From assembly GCA_018881555.1 (NCBI GenBank), contig JACAXG010000168.1, positions 496,001 to 560,000 on the forward strand: DNA of 64,000 bases, written 5' to 3'. Shown here piece by piece: positions 1-23,100 of this stretch. The notes under the pieces were generated by a model. That model saw only the letters and a list, made by a program, of their open reading frames with translations. It was not told the DNA's origin and searched no databases. The translations under genes and the position numbers were made by a program. The stretch is from Amblyornis subalaris. Lineage: Eukaryota; Chordata; Aves; Passeriformes; Ptilonorhynchidae. The first letter of the stretch is position 1, and each line of letters opens with the position of its first letter.

Positions 1-1763
1 TGGACGATTGGGTTCGGTGGCTGCTGAGGTGTCTCTGCTTCCTGAAACTGCTGTGCACTGTGATGAATTGTAGGCNGCAGTGTACAGAGGGAGCAGGATC
101 TAGCACTTAGTTTTTGTCACTGTCACTCTCCTAGAAGCTTAGAACCATCTTTTATCCACAGCTTGTCTGTGGAAGTCTTCAGAGCAACAGGGAGGAGGCA
201 TTTGTACTAAAATACTTCCTAAGGCTGCTATGTGACCTCTTGGTTGGAGTGGCTGTGAACTGCAGTGATATGGATCACAGAGATGAGATAGTACAGCTCA
301 GTCTGGAATTGAAAAAACACTTCAGATCATGCTTTGAATCTTCTGCTCTAATTCTGTGTGGTTTATGAACTAATTTCTGGAGTAGTTTACACATTGGAAT
401 TGAAACTTTTTTTACTTGATGCTATAACTAATCTGAAAACTGTTTCCGAAGTAAAGATTCTGATTCTTCCAGACAGAAATAGCTCTGAGAGACCGGGCAA
501 GGCTGTCATTTGGGCTCAAACCTCTCTAATTACAGAGAGGCTATGCACAAGCTAGTTATGTCTAGCAACAAGCTTTGAAGTGAGCATCCTGAGCCCTGAA
601 TTACAGATTTGATGTAATTAAGTATGTACAATTAGAGTGCTCTCCTATGCGAGTAGATAACATCTTGCAGCCTTGGAAAATGCTTTTTACTGATATTTGC
701 TCTGTGGTGTGAAGGAAAAGGGGATTTATGGCCCATCATGTCAGTCACCTTCAGTTACAGTGAATTTGGCACCAAACACAAGGTCAGTCACAGCACAGGA
801 ATTTAAAGCATAGAACAAGAACTACCAGAACCAAACCAGCAAACCTGTACCTGTAAAATTTATTCTGGACTGGTGGTACAGACCATCATCTGAGGTGATT
901 GTTAATGTGTACTGGAAGAACTTGGGATCCAGAATACTTTTCCTCTCTGCACAGCACAGGCCAAAGCCCCTTAGTAGGTGTTAACATATAGCAAACTTTG
1001 GCTTGAAAGTATTTAATTTGGAATGCTTTCAGGCAGTATGTGGTGCACTCTGCTGAAGTTCTGAGAGCCAGGAGTAAAAATCTCTGTAGAAATAAGAAGG
1101 ATATGTGTTGATGCAGCCCAGTGGCTGCAGAGCTGTGGGTCTCTGCATGTCATCAGTGTTTTCATTCAAAATTGTGGATCCTACCTCTGGTAANTGGTAA
1201 GATGTGTCTTGCAGTAAATGTTAATTTTAAATGTTCATTCCATTTGAAGTGGGAAAAGACCACTAATGTTTTCCATGTAGGAGGCAACCTTGAACTGTAC
1301 AGCAGTTCTCTCCTGTCCTNCTATTCTTTGACTTCTGGGAAGCCAGGAGGGATGGCTCTATGAGATGTACTAGTGAGGGGCTCCCAATGTTCACTTAAGG
1401 TCATGGGTGGTGCTGGCGGTTGGGTGGTGACATTTGGAAAACAAATGATCGGGTTTCCAGGACATTCAAGATTACGCTTTAATTATTAATTGCTTTTTCT
1501 TTATAAGAGTCTTCATGCTTTATTGGGAAATCTCAAAGGGCAGCTTAAGCAGGGCATGGCTTGAGCAGTTCTGAGTTTGTTTCTGATGTTGGATTCACTC
1601 ACCTCATCTCAGGCAGAGGATCTGGGCACTCTATCCATGTTTGCTGCTCACGTGGAGTGTGTTGTGAGAATGGATCAACAGGTTTAAGTTGCCTTATACA
1701 AAGTGCTGTGGAGTGTGAGAGGAGTTTTTACTGACACTGCGATGTGGGACTAATTCTATACAG
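1..1763 (+). other. LARS1: LARS1 intron (3' part)
   Basis: This stretch ends in an acceptor (tatacag) directly before the first LARS1 exon of the window. I see no segment that continues the LARS1 protein upstream and no other coding or RNA feature, so it reads as the 3' part of one intron. The missing N-terminal half of LARS1 (Rossmann HIGH motif and CP1 editing domain) must lie to the left of the window. Confidence 0.8.
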
Positions 1764-12322
<10,559 letters not shown>

Positions 12323-12500
12323 ATGGGCGTGTACCTGGCAGTGAGAAGGTTCATGGAGGGACTTTGGAGCATCTGTATTAAACTAAGAGGAGAATTTGTT
12401 CTATTAAAAAAAAAAAGCCCCCCCAAACCAAACTGAGTTTGCATGTGAGTTGCCCCTGCTCTTTTAAGCAGGGATTTAATAAAATTATTTTCCTTTGGTG
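12323..12500 (+). terminator. LARS1: LARS1 3' UTR with AATAAA poly(A) signal
   Basis: A canonical AATAAA lies at 12478-12483, about 156 nt after the stop, followed by T-rich sequence (ttattttccttt). A short A-tract with a C-run (from about 12404) precedes it. The cleavage site is inferred to be just past 12490. Confidence 0.7.
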
Positions 12501-15500
12501 CTTTGGCTTNTCTTGAAAAGAAACCGTTACCCTGGAGCCTTCCTTTCCAGCTGTGGGTAGGGTGTTCAGAAACAAATTGGAATGCCACATCTAGAATTCT
12601 TCTCCTTCCTCAGGAGTGCTGTGCTGCTTCTCAGCTGGATTCTACTCCCTCTAACCCTGATTCAGCTGAAGGCTTTAACTGAAGAACCTGGTGCTACCTG
12701 GGTGGGGGAAGAGGGGTGGCCCTGGCAGATGAGAACTGGTGTGACATAGGGCCTGGAATGTGGTGATGTCATCTGTGCCAGGCTTGAAGTCATCCGGACA
12801 GATTGGATGTCTAAGGTCCCATCATTGTTTATTCTTCCCTGGCTAACACCTTAGGATGGACTTCTTTTTGTTCCTGGTCTCGAGTATGGAGCAGAGGGAG
12901 GAGCCCCATCCTTGGTTGACACTGTAAATAATGTGGTACATAAAAAAATGGGTCTATATAAAAGCCAGACAGCTGGGGAGAGAGGAATGCTCACTGTTGC
13001 ATATCACCCTCTAAACTGTCTCTCTTCAGAGACCCTTGGGTAGGAATTCCTTGCTCTAGAATTCAGTTCGGAGCACTTTATTAATCCCTGTAGGCTTTGC
13101 AGGCAGAAGAGAGAATTACTGATTATGTGACACCAGTGGAGCATCCTGAACCTGTATTTTGTTTGAAGCAGCAGCAGTTACTCCTCAGAGAGCCTTATTG
13201 AGTCAGAGGCATCACCTGACCTTGGGGAATTATTTCCTACTGAAGCGGGGAGCAATAGAATCATCAGTGTGGGCTGGGGAGCTCTGTGAGGAGGAGGCTT
13301 TGGAAAGGTCTGTTTTCATGTTTGCACCACACTTCCAGAGATCCCCATTTGTGTGGATCAGCTCCTGCACTGGGTGGCAGAGCTGAACTTTGGCTCCATC
13401 TGATTAGTGTGACTGAGCTGGGGGTTTCCTCAGCCTCCCGTTTCCCCCCCCTTCCTGTATGCCCCCCTCAGTCTCCCCATTCTGTCCCAGGGTTAGTGCT
13501 CAGGACTGCTGGGGCTCAGGAGCCCAGAGAGGGACACCCCCAGCACCTGACCAAAACCTCCTCCCCCTCTGGAAAAATCAGTACTGGCCTTTGAAGTGGG
13601 AACAAGCAAATCCTTGAAAGGGAACAGGTATAAAGCACAATGGTAGTTTTGGGCAGGGGTCATGTCGCTTCCCTCTGCGTTTCTTTTGTGTCTCTCATAA
13701 CAGGAGAGGAGAAAATCTTCAGCTGATTTGTGTTGATGCTGTGAGTTGGGTTCCCAGGCAGGGAGCANTTGGTGCTCTCTAAAAACAGTTCTGGGGGTTT
13801 TGCTCTGACAGGGCTGAGCCCTGGGTGGTTTGTGGTGGTGCCTGGCTAAGCACAGGGGCCATGTCCTGGGCAGGGGATGCCAGGTCGGGGGCTGGACGGA
13901 GCCACCCCGGCACGGGGTTTGTCACCGGGTTGGGCCCATGACCTCATTCTGGTGCTGGAGTGATCTGGGTGGGATGTGCAGGGTGGGAAGCAGAAAGCTG
14001 ATCCTTGGTTGTGCTGCGTGTGAACCCTCCCCGCTGCTCACAGGGATCCTTGGTGACACCGGACACTGCCCCTGGGTGCCATGGGCTGCCCTGGCCTGCG
14101 GGAACNCTGCCCCACACTGAGGGTGTCCTGTTAAACCCTGCCTGTGAGGGAGCCTGAGTCGTGGTTCCTTCCATCCATCCCGTCCTTCTCCTTCACCACG
14201 CACCACCCAAAATGCCTGGTTTTTAAAAATAAAGTGCAGGAGTATTTTACAGCAGTCTCTGTCTCTGCTGCTGCTCAGCTTCTTTGGGAAGTTAAACCTG
14301 GATACAGCTCCCAGTAGCCCTGGTGAATTAAACCTAGATACGATGCCTGGATCTCACATCACAGCAGTTTCCTGACCCAGTGGTGGCTTTGAGTGTGAAC
14401 CTAAATTCCCACCTTCAGCTGGGACTTGTGAGCTGAAAATTTCATGCAGATTTATTTACTGTTGTTTGATTGTAGGTTCCTGCTGGGGGCAAAGAGCCTC
14501 AAAAATAGCACCAGTAGCTTGAGCTGGAACCTAGCCACGAGCAGGAGAGCAGAGTCTGTGTTCCCGGCCCTCGAGCCAGGTATCCCCCTCACCCAGGTAA
14601 CCCCCCTCTTTTGCTGTCTGTTCCCAGCATTCAAAACCTGAAATAAGAACGTGAAAATAAACATTCTTGGGTTTTTTTCATGCAAAAAGTTTTAATGGTG
14701 CCACAGCAGCTCCCGGGGCTGGTGTCTCATGAGGGGGGTGTCCAAAGCTTTCCTGAGTCCTGTTTTTCCCCACCCAATGCCCACGTGCTGCTGCTGCTTC
14801 CAGTGCATGAGGGGCCATAATCCATTTGGCCCCAATTAATTTAATTATCTACAGGCTACAGATNTAAACATTAGTGCTATAAACTTAGATGAATAAACTT
14901 CTGGAAACTTAAAATGTCTTTAAACCATTGCTTTTTGTTACAGAAATACAAAATAAATAGCTTGAGGATTAATACAAAACAGGAAACTAATATCTTCTTG
15001 TTTATTGACTTTTCTCCCAAATAGTACCTTAAATTGAAAAAACCTTTTTAAAAAATGAACTTCACTTCATGGAAAAAATATTCAGCATCCCTGAATTTGT
15101 ACAAGTGTCTCTGAACAATGAACTAAACATATTTGATTTATTCCTCCTACCCATCACCAACTAAGCGAAGGTTATATATCCTACTGTTTCTAAGATATGC
15201 ATGTAAAAATAGTAATTTATGGTTTCTCACAGGTGACCTGGCTGTAACATTTCATTGGAGCATTCCCTGGGCTCAGTGCAGAAAGCAAGCAATGAAATTC
15301 CCTGCTCGGTCATGCAAAGGATCGGGGAACTTTCGTTGATCCCTTCTGCCTTTAAATTTTATTTTGGCTGAANCTTCGGTGTAAATAGATCTTTCTCCCC
15401 TTTCACTACCCTTACAGTCCTCCTCGGCCTGACACTGCGGGGTCCCTCGTGTGCTGTCCCCCAGGCAGACTCTGATCCACCACCACTTCCATTGAGAACA

Positions 15501-18500
15501 GGTATGAAGGAATCAGCCTGTGGAGCTGCAGAATCCCCTTCACAGACTGAACATCATCACTTCCAGCTTTCTTGTGGCAGGTGGAGGATGAGTATCCTCT
15601 GGGCCCAGTGCTCCAGCCTCAGGATGGACTGTGTTGGGGGCACCTCTGCATCCTCCCCCGTGTCCGAGAGGAGGTGCTTGTGCCCAGGGCAGGGAGGCCC
15701 CCTCCACATGGAGATGTGGAGAGAATTAGTGAATGTTACGTTTTCTTACCTACTGTCTCTGCTCATGATTTATCAGAAAGCACGGCTGCAGCCCAAGCTC
15801 GGGGACAGGTCGTGTGCTGAAGCACTCACAGGGTTCTGCCAGGCTGGGCAGGCAATTAGAGTGGCTGATGAATGATCTTATTTGGGCTCCAATTCATTAA
15901 CTAATCATAAGGAANAAGCAGAAAGAAAATAAGCCCCATTGAAGAACTTGGAGAGGTTCATTATGGTTCCTCTGTCCCTGTGTGTTGCTTTATGCCTTTC
16001 GCAGAGCTCCAACGCTCTGTTCCTGTGCTGTGGTGAAGACACGGTCCTCCAGGTGGCTGAAGCCTGGCTCAGCCTGTCTGCACCAGCAGCTCGGTCTGCA
16101 GAGAACGATGTATTTTCATTATAGAAATACATTTTGCCTTTCTAATGCTGTTACCTTGGCGCTCTGTGCTCCGTGTGATGGTCTGTGGTAGCACAGGAGG
16201 CTGCAGGCTTGGAGGGTCAGCAGCGCCAGGGCGTGGACCAGACTCTCTGTACCACTGAGAGTGCAGAGGGGCAACATCCAGAGAGGAAAGGGGGGCCTTT
16301 CCTTGTGGACGGTCCTGGCCAATATGGAAATGACAAAACAGGGTCACAATGCTGAGATCTGACCTCTCTTCGCTGTGGAAACAGGCTGAATAGAATCTGG
16401 AGGGTGGCACGGCAGGAGGGAAGTTAAATGCGTATAAAAAGAACTGAAACCCTTTAAGAGCTCGCCCACCTCCACNAGAAGCTGACACCCTCCTGCCAAC
16501 ATGTGATGCCTCCCTTTCCATTGCTACACTATTAAATAAATAAAAATTGGATGACAGCCACCAGAGGGTCCAGGGTTTGGAGCAGATCCTCGAGGAAGAC
16601 ACAGTGTGCTTCAGGTCACAGCTCAAAGCTGAAACCAAAAATGTGAAGTTTGCTGATGCACCAGGAATCCAATGTGGTGATTCTACTTGCACATTTAAGG
16701 GGGATGGGGTGATTCTTCTAGAACAGATATTTTTGGTTTGGAGCACTTGGAGAACTGCTCCCTGACAGTCGATGTCTTTCATCAGTGTGATTGGTTTCTC
16801 CATGGGGATAAGGATCCCTTGTTGGGCACTGCTCTAGCCTGGACTTTTGGAAGAAAAAGGTCTGAGTTCTTGTCCCTCTTCCTTGGGATGTTCCTTGCTG
16901 AAGTGACAGTCCGGGCACTCCCTCCTGGTGGAGGAGGGGAGGAGGACTNGGCAGCTCTGCTCGGTGGGCTGCGGCACGAAATCCGTGGGCTGGGCTGTCT
17001 GCAGGGACAAGAGGCTTATTAGGGCTGTTGCTTTGAAATACGTTTTGTTTTCAGTTCTCTCTCCCTACATATTTTGAATATATTTAGGGCACTTATCACC
17101 ATAGCATCAAAGCTCTGAAGTATCCTGTGCNTGAAACACAGACGTCCGTCCCAAAATAGCCTCCTGCTCTTGTACCAAAGCACTAATTTTGCCATCAGTG
17201 CTTCCTCTCCCTGCCACTTGCTGGGCCTCTGCATGTGCTCAAGTGTCAGAGCTTTCTCNGTTCCCTCAGCCCGGGGCTCTCACTTGTCATGGAGTGGTGG
17301 GTTAAAGGCCAAGTCCAGCAGAGGTTTGTGCTGCTTTTTGGTGTATTTGTTCGAAGTCCAATGCCATGCAATGGCCTGGACGGGTTTGCAGGCTCCTGTG
17401 TGCACGGGTGCTGGGAAACCTTACTGCTATTGATCTGGTTATGGGCAGGTAAGAGGGGATTTGTTCCATGGAATGAAATGTTCTGCATTGCCCACGTGAG
17501 CTGTGCCCAGCTGTGGTGAGCCCAGATGTGCAGAAAGACTGTATGGCCTGTTAAGTCCCAAGGCACGCTGACCGCCTCTGGCTTTTCCTGATACTCTGGT
17601 GTCCTCTGAAGTATCTGGTCAGTCGGGCCCAAGGAGGCACTGGCTTTCCCTGTGGCTGGGCTTGGGGAGCAGGACTGAAGCTGACGTGGAGCTGCAGCCA
17701 CCTCTGTCTGCTGCTTTCTGAGCTTTTCATCCTGCAGCCCCAAACTGAGTGTCAGACTCTTCCTTGCTGCTGGCCTCGCACAGCTGCCTCTGGAGGGAGA
17801 CCCTGCCACACGTGTGGGTCACGTTTACGNGGGGGCTGCTCTGGTTGGCTCGGTGCATGTCTGTCTAGAGCCCCTGGTAAGATGCGGTTCACTGTTTTCT
17901 TTATGCCCCTCATCTTCAAATGCCTCTGGGCGCAGGCTGCACTGAGCTCCCTCTGGAGCAGCAGCAGCTATGGATGTGCTCCCTGGCCTCGAGGGATGCT
18001 CTCTCCAAGCTCTTGACGAAACAGGCACCGGAGTTAACTGATGATAACAAGGGAAGATCTCGGATTAGAGCTGCTGCAGAGTCCCTGGCTCATCTCGTTC
18101 CCAGCTCTCGGGGACACGGAGCTCTGCTGGGGCTGGGGGCTCACGGCTGCCTCTCACTGCAGTGTCAGAGTGCAGGGAAGGGCTGCTGAGGTGCATTGGG
18201 CTCCTTCCCCTCCCAGCCAGCACTGTGAGGTACTGCTCGGGCTGGTCCTGGACATACNGAGTGGAATGCTGTTCATTTCTGTGTGTGCTGGGATACGTGG
18301 ATGTCTCAGTGATGGAGCCAGCTGCTTTCTGGTTCAGCTTTTAAAAGGATGAGAGGAGTCCTCAGTGAAGAACCAGCACATCTCCCCTGAGGTATTCAGC
18401 TGTCTCTGAGGTGGCATCGCTGAGCTGTGCTCACTCTCCTCTTTGCAGCTGCTGCCACCTTTTATACCTGGGCACANGGCACGTTTTCACCTTGTCAGGC

Positions 18501-19911
18501 TGTTTCTGCAGGAGCTGAAACACTGACAGAGAGCACAAGGTGAGAACTGATCTGTGCCTTGGTGGTTGCTGTGCCACTGAAAATCATCGTAGGCAGACCC
18601 AGCTTTCCTGCTCCACAGAGAAAGTCTGGAAGAGGGAAGGACCAGGGCTTGCACCATAGTGAACTACTTTATCCATTCCCTTTGTGTAGTTTCAGGAGAA
18701 AACGTCCTTCTCTGAGGCTGTGCCAGGACCTCAGAGAGTTTCCATTGACCAGTGGAGTTCCTTCCCTGTGCTTGTACGCAGGTAAGCAAGGATGGGATTT
18801 CACAGCAGTTTTGGAGGGAGCAGAGCTCCTGCTGTCAGGAGAGTAGGCAGCTGGTGCCTGCAACTGGGGTGGGAACTGCTGATGGATAAACCAGCAATGA
18901 AAACAAAGTATAAAAACCAAAACTGGTTGTGCAGAGGTTTGATGGAGAGCAGGCACAGCTGCGAGCCAGCATGGCTCTCTGGCTCTGCTGGCTTTCCCAG
19001 AAATCACTGGAGAATGCTTGGATTGGGGTCAGCTGGAAACTGGAGCTGGTGCTGCTGGGACACGGTGAACTCTGAATTCTGCTTTCTGTTACGTAGACAA
19101 TGTTTCATGCATATGAATGGAGACCGAATCCCACTGAAGATATTTACAACAGCCACATCTGAGCAGGTGGGCAGTGGGAAGGGGCTGGAAGGAGCNCATG
19201 GGCAGGAGGTAGGTGACAGGTGATCAGAGGAAAACAAGCAATGAGAAGTGAGATCCAGTGCCCTCACTGCAGAGCCTGGGTGACAGCAGTGATGGCACTG
19301 TCCTTCCCACTGGCTCTTTCCCCTCTAAATCACCTTTTAGACTGTTCTGTGTTAAAATTCCTGGGCTAAAACCAAAGAGAAAAGCAAGCAAGCAACCACC
19401 CTAACAAAAAATCTGAGTGGCCCCCTCCCCTCAAAGGCAGCATGAACCATCAGCCAGGAGCTGACTGATTCTGATTTATGGTTTCTTTATCCTGAGATAG
19501 GCAGGTAATGAGCTGGTGTTTGATCTCTGTGGGCTTTCCTGCAGCCCTGAGGAGACCAAAACAAGTGTAACTCTTTCTGATACCTGCACGCTTTCCTCCT
19601 CTCCTGCTGCTCCTGTGGTGCCATACAGGCAACGACACTGGGGAACAAAATTTCTGTGGAGGCCACAGACTCTCGACACATCCTCCCTGTGCTCGAGCAG
19701 CCTNGGGGCAGTGGGGTCCCTCAGAGGTNCCCACAGTTCTCTGCAAGCCTCAGACTCGCAGGTCCTGAGGGTGCTGGTGGTGTGGGGACATGGGAACCTC
19801 AGCCCCTGCCTAGGCGGGAGGTGGTGGAGGATGGTGCGGGGTCCAGGCGCTCACCCTGNGCCCGAGGGGGAGGAGCAGGTGTGGGGAGGAAGGCAGGTGG
19901 GGGTTACCCGG
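12501..19911. other. Intergenic sequence between LARS1 and SH3RF2 3' ends
   Basis: In mammals PLAC8L1 lies between these two genes. I looked on the + strand for its Cys-rich signature (CxCGxFCPxC type) and the GTRxRxKIxGT segment and found neither. Open frames here are interrupted or lack coding character. Low-coordinate sequence next to 19911 must include the SH3RF2 3' UTR; variant hexamers CATAAA and GATAAA in - sense lie at 19475-19480 and 19486-19491, about 420-440 nt past the stop, but I cannot confirm the end. Confidence 0.55.
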
Positions 19912-20190
19912 TCAGTTTGCAGAGATGCTGCTGTAGCTCTTCTTGATGGGGAAGGTCAGCTGCCCCGAGAGATCCAGCGACAGCGCCTTGGGGTGCAGCG
20001 CCCGGCGCGGGTGCAGGGGGCTGGAGCCGAGCCGGGGCGAGTACAGCACCAGCAGCTCGGGGCCCAGGCCGGCCTCAGACAGGAGCCCCTCGGGCTCTGT
20101 CTTGCTGCGGGTCAGTCTCGGAGAGGGCTGCAGGCTGTGCCGCTTGGGCGGCGGCGGGCTGTGGTTCTGGAACCTCACCGTCTTCACTTG
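19912..20190 (-). CDS. SH3RF2: SH3RF2 last exon: PP1-docking motif and C terminus
   Basis: Acceptor ctcgctgcag. It encodes [19 protein letters not shown] and ends [13 protein letters not shown], with the stop at 19912-19914. KTVRF (residues 601-605) fits the RVxF docking motif for PP1, consistent with the family name PPP1R39. The C-terminal 60 residues show little similarity to the mammalian tail as I remember it. Confidence 0.94.
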   Translation of the reverse strand, partial: QVKTVRFQNHSPPPPKRHSLQPSPRLTRSKTEPEGLLSEAGLGPELLVLYSPRLGSSPLHPRRALHPKALSLDLSGQLTFPIKKSYSSISAN

Positions 20191-23100
20191 CTGCAGCGAG
20201 AAGGGGGCCAGAGTCAGGTGGGATTAGCAGCCCCTGCCCACCCTCCCCACTGTGCCCTGCAGAACCGGGGACATGTGCTAAGGGGGCAGCTGGATCCTTC
20301 TGAGGGTACAGGATGCCTGCAGAGAAGCGCAGGGTGATGTGCAGTCGACGGCAGGTGGAAGGGAGCCCCAGGGACCAGCACAGCAGTGCTGCTGGCTACC
20401 GGAGACCAAGGAGTGTTGGTCTGAGAGCCACTGACTGAGTTAGGGGCAGGGAGTGGAGGGGAAGAGCGGGAGGCAGCACAGCAGCAGGAGCTCCTGCCCT
20501 CGCAGAGCCTGAGGGCTCTCAGCTGATGCTGAGCTGCCTGGGAGCTCTGAGGTTGGCTGGGCTTTTGGGGGCTTGTGGAGCGATTTGGGCACATCTTTGG
20601 GTGCCATGGGAAGGGGAAGCTGTCACTAGGGCAATTTGCAGAATGATTCTAACTTTATGAAATTTCTCTCTGGCTGCCAGAGGGGAAAGTAATTCCCATT
20701 CCAAATGGTTCAGTCCAAGNGACATGCGGGAGATGGGAGAGTTCTGCAAAGCTCCGCCTGGCACTAGCTCTTTCCCTCCCAAACTAACAGGGACCTCAAG
20801 AGGATTCTTGCCCAATTTTAGACCTCAGAAAAGTCTCGAGATTTGCTTGTGACTGAGCTTGGTGACAGGGACGGAGCCCCTGCAGTGTCCTGCCTTTCTT
20901 CAAGGCTTAATCTGGACAGCTGCACCAGCAAATACCCGATTTCTTAATGTGTGTGCCAATCCCAGTGACTTCTGTTGGGAGAAAACTTGGTGAGGACGGA
21001 GCAAAGCCCGCAGGGCACTTGGCCCTGGTTAGTATTGGCTGACACTGCTGCTCCCAAGGGGCCGAGGGGACCCTCTGGGGCAGTGGGAAGCGCTGGCTGT
21101 ACCTTTTCGGCGCTGTTGCGGGAGGTTTCTGGTTTCACCAGGATGGACGGCGGGGCTGACGCAGGCGGCTTTGGAGCTGCCTCGCTCTTCACCGGAGGGT
21201 CTTTGGCGTCCAGGATCACCGAGCTGCACACGGAGGGGGTTCGGCTCTCCCCTCCCCTGACCACAAGCGCCGGCGAAGCCTCATGGGAGAAGTTTGGCCT
21301 CGTTGCCTCCTCCACGCCAGCTCCAGGAGGGATGCTGTGCGGCGAGGGACTGACCGGGTAAAGCTGGAAGTGCTGAGGTCGCCCTGCAGCCGTGGGACGC
21401 CTGAGGGAGCCGGTGATTTGCACGGGGGTCCCTGCCTGCCCCGGCCTCTGCAGGGATCCGTCTGGGGAGCAAGGACACATGGAAAGCAATTCAGTCAGGA
21501 ATCCAAAACGGTACAGAGAGGGCAAAGGGGCAGAGCAAGCAGAGATTACAGCCCTGCACCAACAGCCCTGCTCACGGGATGCTGTGGGGCTGTAGCTCCC
21601 AGGGATCACCACGTGCCCACCCCTGTGCACCGGGACCGATTTNGAGTGTAAAACCACTGACAGTGGCCCCTGCCAGGGCACTGCCTGCCTCCGTCAGCAG
21701 CTCTGCTGCCAGTGCTGGGAACACACCGCTTGGTTTCCCAAATACTCTTGAAAGTGTATTACGAAACAGTGTGTATGGGATGAAGATAAACCTTGCAGGC
21801 TCCTTGGAAAGAATATAACCACTGAGCTCTGCATAAAGCTTTGCAAGGAGATTTTCCATGCTGAGTCAAACCCCTTGGAATTCCCAAGGCAGCCAGAGCT
21901 GGTGCCAAGCACGGGTGTGAGACCGTTAACCACAGCAGCTGGTGTGCTCTGGGGGCAAGGTGTCCGTCTCCTCCCTCCCAGAGCCCCCTGGCACTCACTC
22001 TTCCTGGCGCTGCCGCGGCCGCGCCGCAGCGGGGCCGGTCCCGCCGCGCTCCTGCCGGGGGCCGGGATGGGCACGGGCAGCAGCACCGGCTTCAGGGCTC
22101 TGCTTTGCCTCGGGCCGTTTTCGGAGATGCTCCCCTGGGAGGACAGCGAGGAGGTCGACAGCGTCCATGAGGTGTACAGGGAAGGCATCTTCGACTCGGA
22201 GAGACTGGATTTCCTGTTGGAAAAGAAGGGTGAGAGCTGCTGGGTCCGTCCTGCTTGGTGAGGGACCTCTGACCCTTGTCGCTACTTGGGGGTCTCTTGT
22301 CAGTACTGTGGGGATCCCTCGCCATGGTTTCTATGTGGGAACAAGAAAACCCCAAGTCCTACATGTTACCCCCTTCCCTCTCCACGTGGTTTTGTTTCTC
22401 GTAAGAAAATCCAGACCTGAAGAGGGGAGTGACGTAGTTGCTGGGGAAGATGCCGACTCTGCCCGTGACAAGGGACATGCCCCGCAGCCACCCGTCCTGG
22501 TCCTTCCCAAAGACACGGACCCCTTCTCCCTTCTGCAGCTCCAGCTCGTCTGGTCCATGAGCCGCATAGGAGTGGAGAGCCACGCACCTGGGGAGAGAGG
22601 GTGTGAGGGGAGGCAGAACTGCCCCCGTGCAGGGTGGCTGGAGCATCCTGGAGCTCCGGGGTTTAACTGTGCTGAAGGACTGATGCCGCTGGCTGTGGGT
22701 GAGCAGCTGCTGTTTGCCCGGAGCCTCTTCAACCACTGCTGCATCGAATATTTGGGTGCTGCCATTTGTGGAGGAAACTCGCAGGGAAGAAGAAACCGCC
22801 TGTTACCGCAGGCCAAAGGAGATATGAATAAAAGAAGAGCCAGCAGGAATGGAGAACAAAGCAGGCCAGGAGGACGGTTTCTGTCCCAGAAGTGCCAGCC
22901 CAGGGTGACAAGTGCTGGAGAGGAGGAAGCTGCTGCTCTGCACCTCCCATAGCAAGTGCTGCATCAAAAATGCTGATTAGTGCCTGCCAAGTACCTGTCC
23001 TAAGGCAAAGCTCTCGAAAGAGCACAGGTATGGTGCCGTGTCCAAGACAGCATCAGGAATATATTCTGCCTTTGAAACCAGAGGCCTTGGATCTGCTTGC

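Noticed and set aside
16069..16803. 244-codon open frame on the - strand between LARS1 and SH3RF2
   Set aside because: It contains an N, has no recognisable domain, shows no splice or promoter context, and its composition looks non-coding.
19097..19167. Exon-like segment with acceptor ttacgtag and donor cag|gtgggc
   Set aside because: Only about 23 residues (FMHMNGDRIPLKIFTTATSE), with no matching neighbouring exon and no family I recognise.
19516..20337. 273-codon open frame on the + strand
   Set aside because: It is antisense to the last SH3RF2 exon and contains several N.
21942..22952. 336-codon open frame on the + strand
   Set aside because: It is the antisense shadow of two SH3RF2 exons in GC-rich DNA.
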